DNA from: Microbacterium sp. W4I20
Lineage (GTDB): Bacteria > Actinomycetota > Actinomycetes > Actinomycetales > Microbacteriaceae
Length of the DNA stretch: 64,000 bases
NCBI RefSeq assembly: GCF_030816505.1
Contig: NZ_JAUSYB010000001.1
Coordinates: 2,728,001-2,792,000, forward strand
Reading direction: 5' to 3'
Numbering within the stretch: position 1 is the first letter of the stretch; each line of letters opens with the position of its first letter. Of this stretch, positions 17,705 through 25,288 are shown in pieces. The notes below the pieces were generated by a model. The model worked only from the letters and a program-made list of their open reading frames with translations. It was not told the DNA's origin and made no database searches. The position numbers and the translations under genes were made by a program.

Positions 17705-18374
17705 CGTCGGCCGCCAATCGGTAGCCCGCGCCGCGGATCGTCTCGATCGCGTCGCGCCCGAACGGCTTGTCGAGCTTGCGGCGCAGGTGTCCGACGTAGA
17801 CCTCGACGATGTTCGGGTCGCCGTCGAAGTCGTCGTCCCAGACGCCCTCGATCAGCGCGCGCTTCGTGACCACCTGTCCGCGGTGCCGCATCAGGTACTC
17901 GAGCACCGAGAACTCGCGGGCGGTGAGCGTCACCGGCGTCTCGCCGCGCCAGACGCGGTGGGCGGCCGGGTCGAGCCGCAGGTCGCCGGCCTCGAGGATC
18001 GCCGGTCGCGCGACGGCGCCCCGACGGACGAGCGCGCGGATCCGGGCCACCAGGATCGCGAACGAGAACGGCTTCGTGACGTAGTCGTCGGCGCCGGTCT
18101 CGAGCGCCTCGACCTGGTCCCACTCGCCGTCCTTCGCGGTCAGCATGAGCACGGGCGTCCAGTTCTCCTCGGCGCGCAGCGCCTCGCACACCTTCCATCC
18201 GCTCATCCCGGGCATCATCAGGTCGAGCACGATCGCGTCGTACCGCGTCTCGCGTGCCCGCCAGAGCCCGTCGACGCCGTTGTGCGCGACGTCGACGGCG
18301 AACCCTTCGGCCTCGAGTCCGCGGCGCACACCGTCGGCCAGGCGCACCTCGTCGTCGACTACCAGGATCCGCAT
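17697..18374 (-). CDS. OmpR family response regulator
   Basis: This is a 225-residue regulator starting at MRILVVDDE (ATG at 18374). The receiver domain has the acidic pair DDE near the N-terminus, the phospho-accepting Asp in IVLDLMMPGMSG and the conserved Lys in LTAKDG. The C-terminal winged helix reads LTAREFSVLEYLMRHRG through VYVGHLRRKLD to GAGYRL. It is the first gene of the regulator-kinase operon. CTGAAG repeats directly upstream suggest autoregulation, and matching repeats before the PepSY gene suggest a small shared regulon. Confidence 0.94.
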   Translation of the reverse strand: MRILVVDDEVRLADGVRRGLEAEGFAVDVAHNGVDGLWRARETRYDAIVLDLMMPGMSGWKVCEALRAEENWTPVLMLTAKDGEWDQVEALETGADDYVTKPFSFAILVARIRALVRRGAVARPAILEAGDLRLDPAAHRVWRGETPVTLTAREFSVLEYLMRHRGQVVTKRALIEGVWDDDFDGDPNIVEVYVGHLRRKLDKPFGRDAIETIRGAGYRLAADGG

Positions 18375-18397
18375 TCCTCCAGTGTGGCCGCTCGACG

Positions 18398-18414
18398 CTG
18401 AAGCCGGGCTGAAG
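18398..18414 (-). promoter_or_regulatory. CTGAAG direct repeat upstream of the response regulator gene
   Basis: CTGAAG at 18398-18403 and 18409-18414 is spaced 11 bases, 24 to 40 bases upstream of the start codon. The motif and orientation match the longer array at 16216-16252, so it is a probable autoregulatory operator. Confidence 0.55.
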
Positions 18415-18428
18415 CGGGGCCCTCCTGT

Positions 18429-18489
18429 TTTCGAATCGCGCAACGGGGGGCTTCTCGCCGCGATCTGCAACCATTCGCGCGATTCGAAA
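18429..18489. repeat. Long-loop inverted repeat downstream of the Imm5-like gene
   Basis: Perfect 13-base arms TTTCGAATCGCGC (18429-18441) and its complement (18477-18489) flank a 35-base interior. It lies just past the stop of the minus-strand gene at 18493 and upstream of the response regulator, so it may act as a terminator that insulates the two. Confidence 0.6.
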
Positions 18490-18492
18490 CAG

Positions 18493-19029
18493 TCAGAGCC
18501 CGGCCTGGATCCGGCGGATGGCGTCGCCGAGCGTGCCGGTAGCGAGGAGCCCGGGCCCGAGCGGCCCCGCGGTGTCCTCGCCCAGCAGCGGCAGGCCGCG
18601 AAGCGCCTCGGCTGCAGCCGGTGTGAGGCGAGCGAGTTGCCAGCGGATCTCCTCGATACCGGCATCCGAATCATCCGGCCGAGCCAGCCCGACAGCCTTC
18701 ACGGAGTATGCGGCCGCACCGAGCGCGTGCGCCCCCATGTGCGCGACGCCCGCTGCCTGCGCGGCCGCCCGCGCCGCGGCCGCACCGGCGGGGGATCGAG
18801 CAGCGGATGCCGCCCTCCCGGCCACGAAGCGCCGGCGGATCTCCCCGGCGGTCGTGAGCTCGCCGCGCGCGAATGACCGCGTCCGCGCGATGGCGTCGCG
18901 TGCACGGTCGTCGTCCGGGGCCTCCGCCTCGAACAGCGGCAGCACGCGCTCGGCGCAGTCGGCCGCCCACGCGGCGACGATCTGCCGGTCGATCTCGCTG
19001 AGCGCCTGGGGTGAGAGCGGCTGAGCCAT
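18493..19029 (-). CDS. Putative immunity (Imm-5-like) protein
   Basis: This is a 178-residue Ala-rich, helical, soluble protein. The phrases IVAAWAADCAERVLPLFE, RARDAIARTRSFARGE and HMGAHALGAAAYSVKA resemble a family annotated as putative immunity proteins (Imm-5-like), although proven immunity function is rare for it. Its ATG overlaps the stop of the upstream DUF6194-like gene, so the two are co-translated. No toxin gene with a recognisable delivery domain lies nearby. It may serve as a stand-alone protective or regulatory protein. The assignment rests on motif recall only. Confidence 0.65.
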   Translation of the reverse strand: MAQPLSPQALSEIDRQIVAAWAADCAERVLPLFEAEAPDDDRARDAIARTRSFARGELTTAGEIRRRFVAGRAASAARSPAGAAAARAAAQAAGVAHMGAHALGAAAYSVKAVGLARPDDSDAGIEEIRWQLARLTPAAAEALRGLPLLGEDTAGPLGPGLLATGTLGDAIRRIQAGL

Positions 19030-19472
19030 CAGCCGAGCCTCCTCGCGGTCCGTGCGCGTGCAGCCTCGTGCGCCTCTCGGAGCAGCGCGAGCACGGTATC
19101 CGCCGTCGCCCCGGCCGGGTCGATCACGCAGACCCAGCCGGCTTCCCCGTAGAGCGGATGCCGGAGGAAGACGTCGGGCGCCCCGGCATCCGCATTCGCC
19201 AGGGCGAGTTCGTCTGCGCGCACCCGCCCCACGTGGATGTTGACCCGGAACCGTCCTGGCGCATCGAGGCCGGACGTCGAGTCCTCGGGGTAGTTCTTCG
19301 TGATGATCGTGCCGTACGGCTGAGTGCGCTCCGGCATCCGCCCGTCGGGGGCATGGTAGAAGTACGCGTCTCCCCACGACAACTCCGGGAAGTCGCTTCC
19401 CTTCTGCGGTGCGACGACGAGTGCGCCGTCGAACGTGTGGACCTCATCGATGATCTGCTGCATCTCCATCAT
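19029..19472 (-). CDS. DUF6194-like protein
   Basis: This is a 147-residue soluble protein. The segments WGDAYFYHAPDGRMPERTQP, YGTIITKNYPEDSTS and GRFRVNIHVGR are characteristic of the DUF6194 family of actinobacteria, which has no assigned function and is related to MmcQ/YjbR-type folds only by general look. Two adjacent ATG codons (19472 and 19469) are possible starts. It is the first gene of a two-gene unit with the Imm-5-like gene, and it diverges from a double-MerR regulator that could control it. Confidence 0.7.
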   Translation of the reverse strand: MMEMQQIIDEVHTFDGALVVAPQKGSDFPELSWGDAYFYHAPDGRMPERTQPYGTIITKNYPEDSTSGLDAPGRFRVNIHVGRVRADELALANADAGAPDVFLRHPLYGEAGWVCVIDPAGATADTVLALLREAHEAARARTARRLG

Positions 19473-19532
19473 TCAATGATGAGCTTCATGTGCTTATGTG
19501 GACTTGTCCGCCACAGGGAGGGAAGAGCAGCT

Positions 19533-20246
19533 GTGAACCCTCAAGTACGCTCCTTGAGCACGGCGGGGATCGGCCGCCTGGTCGGCTACTCGACGCAGCA
19601 GGTGCGTGATCTCGAGCGGCTGCGCGTCATCCCTCCGGCCGAGCGGGCGCCGAACGGCTATCGGCAGTACCGGGCGCGACACCTGACCGCATTGCGTGCA
19701 TATCGCGCGCTGGCGGAGGCGATCGGGCCCGTCCAGGCGCGTCAGCTGATGCCGGAACTGCTCAACGGCGACCTCGTCGCCGCCGCCGAGCGCGTCGATG
19801 AACTCCACGTGGCGATCGCCGACGAGCGGATCAGGGTCGTCGAAGCACTCCGAGCGCTCGAGGTGGCCGTCGACGACGCCACCGCCGTGTTCGCCTCCGA
19901 GGATGCGATGGCGATCGGCGAACTCGCTCAGGCGCTCGGCGTGCGCACATCTGCGCTGCGCCACTGGGAGGGCGAGGGTCTCGTGCATCCGTTCCGCGAC
20001 GCAGCATCCGCCGCTCGCTCGTACGGCGCGACTGCCATCACCGAGGCGCGGATCGTGGCTGCCCTGCGAGCCGGTGGCTACGGCATCCCTGCCGTCGCGC
20101 GGGTCCTCGATCAACTGCGCGATGACACCATGACCGCCGACGCCCAGCAGATCCTAACGCGACGCCGCGCCGATCTGACGCGACGGAGCGTGGCGCTGCT
20201 GGCGGCCGCCGGGGCACTGCACGATCTGCTCGGCGACCTCGGCTGA
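19533..20246 (+). CDS. TioE-like regulator with two MerR domains
   Basis: This is a 237-residue protein starting at GTG 19533, supported by AGGGAGGGA upstream. It contains two MerR-type helix-turn-helix units. One is at about residues 10-45 (STAGIGRLVGYSTQQVRDLE) and the other at about residues 130-195 (MAIGELAQALGVRTSALRHW). Fused tandem MerR domains are known in TioE-like regulators of actinobacteria. One domain may bind DNA while the other dimerises, or both may bind. It diverges from the DUF6194/Imm-5-like unit and ends four bases before the convergent GntR gene, with both stops inside one hairpin. Confidence 0.8.
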   Translation: MNPQVRSLSTAGIGRLVGYSTQQVRDLERLRVIPPAERAPNGYRQYRARHLTALRAYRALAEAIGPVQARQLMPELLNGDLVAAAERVDELHVAIADERIRVVEALRALEVAVDDATAVFASEDAMAIGELAQALGVRTSALRHWEGEGLVHPFRDAASAARSYGATAITEARIVAALRAGGYGIPAVARVLDQLRDDTMTADAQQILTRRRADLTRRSVALLAAAGALHDLLGDLG

Positions 20247-20260
20247 GCCATCAGCCGAGG
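20237..20260. terminator. Hairpin containing both stop codons of a convergent pair
   Basis: Perfect 10-base arms (20237-20246 and 20251-20260) enclose a four-base loop. The TGA of the MerR gene ends the left arm and the complementary TCA of the GntR gene begins the right arm. A GC-rich stem this tight should stop transcription from both sides. Confidence 0.75.
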
Positions 20261-20925
20261 TGGCTCATCAGGCGATCGCGCGAGTTCTCGATGTGCGTGC
20301 GCATCGCGGCCGCCGAGCGCTCGGCATCCCCCGCGATGATCGCCTCGGCGATGTCCGCATGCTCGGCCACGGTCGCATCGACGTAGGACCCGGTGTACGC
20401 CAGCCGGAACGTGTGCAGGTGGCAGTGCGTGCGGGCGTATGCCTGTCGAACCGTCTCGTTCTGTGCGGCGCGGAAGACGAGATCGTGCAGCCGCACGTCG
20501 TGACGCGACAGCAGCCGGTAGGCGTCGTCGTCCGACATCGCGGCGCGACCCTCCTCCACCTCCTGGGCGAGCGAGTCGGCCTCTTCCTCCGTGCGCCGTT
20601 CGGCAGCTCGCGCCGCGCTGCCCGGCTCGAGGAGGAGGCGCAGCTCGAACAGCTCGCCCAACTGGCTCTTGTCGAGCAGATCGGTGGTGCGGTAGCCGCG
20701 CAGCGGCAGCTTCTCGACCAGTCCGTCGGACTCCAGCCGTGCCAGGGCCTCCCTGACCGGCGTCGGCGAGACATCGAACCGGCGAGCGAGCTCTCCGCCG
20801 TTGATCCGCGCATCCGGGGGAACGGTGCCTTCGAGGATCGCCTGCTGCAGGGCGAGGTACACCTCGTCGGCCAGCATCCGGCGCGATCCGACGTCGAAGG
20901 ACGGTAACTGATCCAGAGCCGACAT
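20251..20925 (-). CDS. GntR family transcriptional regulator (FCD/FadR subfamily)
   Basis: This is a 224-residue protein whose start at ATG 20925 is set by GGAGG a few bases upstream. The N-terminal winged helix reads INGGELARRFDVSPTPVREALARLE in context. The C-terminal FCD domain is all-helical and carries the metal/ligand positions expected for the group (Asp and His in RHDVRLHDLVF, His in AEHADIAEAI). FCD regulators typically sense sugar acids, fatty acyl-CoA or carboxylates. It is divergent from the CUT2 operon at 21021 and is its likely repressor, with an inverted repeat in the shared promoter region. Confidence 0.9.
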   Translation of the reverse strand: MSALDQLPSFDVGSRRMLADEVYLALQQAILEGTVPPDARINGGELARRFDVSPTPVREALARLESDGLVEKLPLRGYRTTDLLDKSQLGELFELRLLLEPGSAARAAERRTEEEADSLAQEVEEGRAAMSDDDAYRLLSRHDVRLHDLVFRAAQNETVRQAYARTHCHLHTFRLAYTGSYVDATVAEHADIAEAIIAGDAERSAAAMRTHIENSRDRLMSHLG

Positions 20926-20937
20926 GTGAACCTCCGG

Positions 20938-20997
20938 TTGACAGGCTGAGTGTCTCCGATCAGTATAGCTATCAAAGATCCAATACGATCTTCGATA
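20938..20997 (+). promoter_or_regulatory. Promoter and operator of the CUT2 sugar operon
   Basis: TTGACA (20938-20943) with a 17-base spacer to CAGTAT (20961-20966) is the best promoter. Immediately downstream an inverted repeat, TATCAAAGATC (20970-20980) and GATCTTCGATA (20987-20997), matches in 10 of 11 pairs around a six-base spacer. This is a good candidate site for the divergent GntR regulator. Confidence 0.6.
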
Positions 20998-21020
20998 CTC
21001 GATCACAACGGAGCTCAACG

Positions 21021-22088
21021 ATGCGCATCACACAGCACGCCAGGCTCGGCGCCGTCATCGCCGCCGCAGCCTCGCTCACCCTCGCTCTCGGCGCCTGTAC
21101 CCCGCAGGCCGCGACCCCCTCGTCGGGAGGCGACGGCGGAGGTGCCGGCGACCTGTCCGACGTGCGCGTCGCCCTGGTCCCCGGCGGAGCCCACCCGTAC
21201 TTCCAGCCGTGGATCGCCGCGGGAGAGAAGGCGGCGAAGGACTTCGGGCTCGGCGAGGTCACGTTCAACGAGACCGCCGAGTGGGACCAGACCAAGCAGA
21301 ACGACGTGATCAACTCCCTCGTCGCCAACGGCTACACGGCATTCGGCGTCTTCGGCGTCTCGCCGACCGACATCAACGCGACCTTCAAGAAGCTGTCGGA
21401 TGCCGGCATCGCCGTCGGCTCGATCGCGTCCTGCCCCGCCGGCGACGAGAACCTCGCCGCGTTCTGCCTCTCCACCGACACCGAAGAGGCGGCCTACCAG
21501 GCCGCCGTCGCCGCGATCGAGTCCATCGGCGGCAAGGGCAACCTCGTGCACATGACGGGCAACAACGTCGACTCGAACACGCAGCGCCGCATCGCGGGCG
21601 TCGAGCGTGCCGTCGAGGAGACCGACGGAGCGGTGACTCTGCTGCAGAGCATCACCGACGTCGACACCGACCTCGCCACCGCGCAGAAGGCCGTCTCCGA
21701 CCTCCTCGCCGCGAGCGGGAGCGAGGTGAACGCGATCGTCACGACCGCCTACAACCCGGCCGTCGCCACCGCCGAGGCCATCGCCGAATCCGGACTCGAC
21801 ATCCAGCTGGTCGCCATCGACGACGACGCCACCATCCTCGACGGCATCGCCGACGGCTCGATCTACGGCACGGTCGCGCAGAACCCGGTCGGGCAGGCCT
21901 ACGTCGGCAGCTGGGTGCTCGCGCAGCTCGCCAGCGGCGCGTGCGAGATGGCGGATCCCGGTGTGATCGTCGACTCCGGCTCGTTCGTGGTCACGAAGGA
22001 CAACGTCGAGACCTACGGCGACGAGCAGATGGCCTTCGCGGAGAAGGTCAAGAGCCAGTTCGAAGACGACCTGCTCACCTGCAAGTAG
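21021..22088 (+). CDS. Sugar ABC transporter substrate-binding lipoprotein (CUT2, RbsB-like)
   Basis: This is a 355-residue periplasmic-binding-protein-type-1 domain with a lipoprotein signal ending in LGAC (Cys near residue 28) and a Gly/Ser linker. The mature domain has the ribose-binding-like VNAIVTTAYNPAVATAEAI and the VDSGSFVVTKDN end. GGAG lies eight bases before the ATG. It is the first gene of an eight-gene unit and delivers sugar to the two permeases and the double ATPase. The interposed enolase-family gene shows that the same sugar, or its acid, is processed further. Confidence 0.9.
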   Translation: MRITQHARLGAVIAAAASLTLALGACTPQAATPSSGGDGGGAGDLSDVRVALVPGGAHPYFQPWIAAGEKAAKDFGLGEVTFNETAEWDQTKQNDVINSLVANGYTAFGVFGVSPTDINATFKKLSDAGIAVGSIASCPAGDENLAAFCLSTDTEEAAYQAAVAAIESIGGKGNLVHMTGNNVDSNTQRRIAGVERAVEETDGAVTLLQSITDVDTDLATAQKAVSDLLAASGSEVNAIVTTAYNPAVATAEAIAESGLDIQLVAIDDDATILDGIADGSIYGTVAQNPVGQAYVGSWVLAQLASGACEMADPGVIVDSGSFVVTKDNVETYGDEQMAFAEKVKSQFEDDLLTCK

Positions 22089-22116
22089 ACCGACGAGATC
22101 CACAGGAGACTCCCCG

Positions 22117-23208
22117 ATGTCCAGCATCATCATCGACGCTCGCGCGTTCCTCGTCGACGTCGCCGTCGAGACGGAACGGACGGATGCCGTGCAGAGCTTC
22201 GTCTCCCAGGAGACGGTGTTCGTCGAAGTCCGCACCGACGACGGCCTGCAGGGCCTCGGGTACTCCTACACGATCGGGACGGGAGGTCGCGCGGTGCTCT
22301 CGATGCTGCGCGACCACCTGCTCCCGATCCTGATCGGCCAGGAGGCCGACCGCATCGAAGCCGTCTGGCACCGCCTCTTCTCCTCGACCAGGGCGACGAC
22401 CACGGGCGCGATCACCTCACTCGCGCTCGCCGCGGTCGACACCGCGCTCTGGGACATCGCGTCCCGCCGCGCGGGCCTGCCGCTCTGGCGCCTGGCCGGA
22501 GGGTTCCGCCGCGACATCCCGCTCTACGACACGGAGGGCGGTTGGCTCCACCTCTCCAGCGAAGACCTGGTGGCAGGCGCCCTCGCCTCGAAGCAGAGCG
22601 GGCTCAACGGCGTCAAGGTCAAGATCGGCAAGCCGTCCGGTCAGGAGGATCGCGAGCGCCTTCAGGCCGTGCGCGACGCCGTCGGTCCGCGCTTCGACAT
22701 CATGGTCGACGCGAACCAGTCGATGACCAGCGCCGAGGCGATCCGTCGGGCCCGGCTGTTCGACGGCCTCGACCTCGGCTGGATCGAGGAGCCGCTGCCG
22801 GCCGACGACATCGAGGGGCACGTGCGCCTCGCGGCATCCACCTCCACTCCGATCGCCGTGGGCGAGTCGATGTACTCGATCGCCCAGTTCCGCGAGTACC
22901 TCGACCGGGGAGCTGCGGGCATCGTGCAGGTCGACGTCGCCCGCATCGGCGGCATCACGCCCTGGCTCAAGGTGGCGCATCTCGCCGAGTCGTTCAACGT
23001 GCACGTGTGCCCGCACTTCCTGATGGAGCTGCACGTGAGCCTCGTCGCCGCGGTCCCGAACGGACGCTACGTCGAGCACATCCCGCAGCTGCGGGCCATC
23101 ACGCATACCGGCATGACGATCGAGAACGGTCGCGCCCTCGCCCCTGAGACCCTGGGCCTCGGGATCGACTGGAACCGCGACGCCATGGACGACAGGCTCG
23201 TCCTCTGA
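22117..23208 (+). CDS. Mandelate racemase/muconate lactonizing (enolase superfamily) dehydratase
   Basis: This is a 363-residue enolase-superfamily enzyme. The barrel carries Lys167 and Lys169 (GVKVKIG), metal ligands Asp198 (VDANQ), Glu224 (WIEEP) and Glu250 (GES), Asp273 (QVDVARIGG) and His300 (CPHF). A KxK motif with an Asp-His dyad is typical of the mandelate racemase subgroup, which dehydrates sugar acids such as galactonate, fuconate, rhamnonate or galactarolactone. It lies between the transporter's binding protein and permeases and overlaps the latter by one base (TGATG). A sugar-acid dehydratase role fits the sugar dehydrogenase-like AKR encoded downstream. Confidence 0.9.
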   Translation: MSSIIIDARAFLVDVAVETERTDAVQSFVSQETVFVEVRTDDGLQGLGYSYTIGTGGRAVLSMLRDHLLPILIGQEADRIEAVWHRLFSSTRATTTGAITSLALAAVDTALWDIASRRAGLPLWRLAGGFRRDIPLYDTEGGWLHLSSEDLVAGALASKQSGLNGVKVKIGKPSGQEDRERLQAVRDAVGPRFDIMVDANQSMTSAEAIRRARLFDGLDLGWIEEPLPADDIEGHVRLAASTSTPIAVGESMYSIAQFREYLDRGAAGIVQVDVARIGGITPWLKVAHLAESFNVHVCPHFLMELHVSLVAAVPNGRYVEHIPQLRAITHTGMTIENGRALAPETLGLGIDWNRDAMDDRLVL

Positions 23209-24287
23209 TGTCCCGCTTCGCGAGCACCGTGCGGGCGGAGGTCCGGTCGCCCCGCGCCCTGCTCCTCGTGTTGATCGTCGCCCTCGTGGTGACGCTCGCC
23301 GTGCTCAAGCCGGCCTTCCTCAACGGCCCGTTCGTGATCGCTCCGCTGCTGACGTCGATCGCGATCTTCACGGTGGTCGGTCTGTCGCAGATGGTCGTGC
23401 TCTCGGTCGGCCACATGAATCTGGCGGTCGGGCAGCTGGCCGGCGTCGGCGCGCTCGTCATGGGAGCGAGCTTCGAGAACCTCGGGCTGCCGCTGGTCGC
23501 CGGGCTCGCTCTCGGCCTGCTGGTGAGCACGGGCCTCGGCGCCCTCGCCGGCTGGATCATCGCCAAGACCGGCGTCAACTCCTTCATCGTGACGCTCGCC
23601 ATGAGTTTCGCGCTGCTCGGGCTGATCCCGACGCTGTACAAGGCGTGGAGCAGCGGCCAGGCCTTCACGGTGCTGCCCGACGGCTTCGAGACGGTGGGCC
23701 GGTCGACCTTCGCCGACGTCTGCCTCCTCGGCTACTGCGGCACGAACGCGATCCCGCTGATGATCCTGCCGGCGCTCGCATGCATGGCGGCCGTCTGGTA
23801 CTTCTACACCTGCACCCGCCACGGGCGCGAGGTGCTCGTGACCGGCAGCAACGTGCGTACGGCCGAGCTCTCGGGTGTTCCCACCGCGCGCCGCATCATC
23901 CTCGCCCACGCGCTCTCCGGCCTCCTCGCCGCCGGTGCGGGGTTCCTGCTCGCCGCGAGCACCGGCTCGTTCACCCCGGCGATCGGCAGCGAGTTCATGC
24001 TGTCGTCGTTCCTCGGGCCGATCCTCGGCGGCACGCTGCTCGCCGGCGGCGTCGTCTCGATCGTCGGCACGGCCCTCGGCATCACCCTGACCTCGGTGAT
24101 CCGCAAGGGTCTCGAGCTGTTCGGCGTCGGCCTCGAGGCGCTCAACGTGCTGCTGGGCTGCATCCTGCTGGCGGCCCTCGCCACCGACCGCCTGCGACTC
24201 GTGTTCGCACGCAGGCGTCCGCGACCGCGCGAGGAGTCCGCAGCGACCCTCGCCGCCGAACTCGAAGATGCGGAGGCGGTCCGATGA
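23208..24287 (+). CDS. Sugar ABC transporter permease (RbsC-like, CUT2)
   Basis: This is a 359-residue inner-membrane permease with 8 to 10 hydrophobic segments. The family signature is readable as VGHMNLAVGQLAGVGALVMG, and NSFIVTLAMSFALLGLIPTL is the typical middle. It overlaps the enolase-family gene at its start and the second permease at its end (ATGA). The two permeases are different proteins and probably form a heterodimer, whereas many CUT2 systems use one homodimeric permease. Confidence 0.92.
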   Translation: MSRFASTVRAEVRSPRALLLVLIVALVVTLAVLKPAFLNGPFVIAPLLTSIAIFTVVGLSQMVVLSVGHMNLAVGQLAGVGALVMGASFENLGLPLVAGLALGLLVSTGLGALAGWIIAKTGVNSFIVTLAMSFALLGLIPTLYKAWSSGQAFTVLPDGFETVGRSTFADVCLLGYCGTNAIPLMILPALACMAAVWYFYTCTRHGREVLVTGSNVRTAELSGVPTARRIILAHALSGLLAAGAGFLLAASTGSFTPAIGSEFMLSSFLGPILGGTLLAGGVVSIVGTALGITLTSVIRKGLELFGVGLEALNVLLGCILLAALATDRLRLVFARRRPRPREESAATLAAELEDAEAVR

Positions 24288-25288
24288 GACGCGTCATCAG
24301 TGCGAACAACCTGCTCCTCCTCGGGATCGTCGTCGTCGGGGCCGCGATCCTCGGCTTCGCCACCTCCGGCCAGTTCTTCGGTCCGGTCTCGCTGACGAGC
24401 TTCTTCCGTTTCGTGAGCGTGCCGATCCTGATCGGACTGGCGCAGATGATCACGCTCTGCGTCGGTCAGCTCAACCTCGCCGTCGGCGCGATCGGCGGCG
24501 TCGCCGCGTGCTTCACGGGCGTGATCATCACTTCCTGGGGCGTGCCGCCCTGGATCGGCGCTCTTGTCGCGGTGCTGACCGGCGCGGCCCTCGGCCTCGC
24601 GAACGGCCTCCTCGTCGTCGGAACCCGCATCAACGGGTTCATCGTGACGCTCGCGATGTCGCAGATCCTGATCGGCGCGCAGTACGCACTCGTCGGCACG
24701 CGCACGATCGGCCGCGCCGGCTGGCCGGAACTCGCCGCGTTCGGACGCTCCGAGATCCTCGGCATCCCGTCGATCTTCCTGATGACGCTCCTCGTCGCCG
24801 CGATCGTGGCACTGTACTTCGCGCAGAGCGTCTCCGGGCGCAAGCTCCTCGCGAGCGGCGGCAACGCTTCGGCGGCCCAGCTCGCCGGGATCTCGCCGGA
24901 CCGCTCCATCGTGGTCGCGCACACGCTCTCCGGCCTGCTGTGCGGCATCGCGGCCCTGGTCAGCATCTCGTTCCTGCCCGGGGTGAACACCACCGTCGGC
25001 GGTGACTGGCTGCTGCCGAGCTTCGCGGCGCCGATCATCGGCGGGGTGGCGCTCGCCGGCGGAACGGTTGCCGTGCTCGGCACGGTGCTGGCCGCCATGG
25101 TCGTTCGTCTCGTGGATGCCGCGAGCCCGATCTTCCGGTTCGATGCACAGGTGGTCAACTTCGTCGTCGGCGCGGTCGTCCTCGGCACGGTGGCGCTCGG
25201 AAAGTTCCGAGAGGTGCAGGCGCAGCGACATGCGCGGGCGCTCAGATCCCTGCGCGCCGAGGCCGCACTCGCGGAGGTGAAGCGATGA
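24284..25288 (+). CDS. Sugar ABC transporter permease (RbsC-like, CUT2), second subunit
   Basis: This is a 334-residue permease starting at MRRVISANNLL. VGQLNLAVGAIGGVAACFTG and NGFIVTLAMSQILIGAQYAL correspond to the conserved CUT2 segments. Both junctions are four-base ATGA overlaps, so permease 1, permease 2 and the ATPase are made in fixed ratio. Together they form the membrane complex for import of the sugar bound by the upstream lipoprotein. Confidence 0.92.
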   Translation: MRRVISANNLLLLGIVVVGAAILGFATSGQFFGPVSLTSFFRFVSVPILIGLAQMITLCVGQLNLAVGAIGGVAACFTGVIITSWGVPPWIGALVAVLTGAALGLANGLLVVGTRINGFIVTLAMSQILIGAQYALVGTRTIGRAGWPELAAFGRSEILGIPSIFLMTLLVAAIVALYFAQSVSGRKLLASGGNASAAQLAGISPDRSIVVAHTLSGLLCGIAALVSISFLPGVNTTVGGDWLLPSFAAPIIGGVALAGGTVAVLGTVLAAMVVRLVDAASPIFRFDAQVVNFVVGAVVLGTVALGKFREVQAQRHARALRSLRAEAALAEVKR

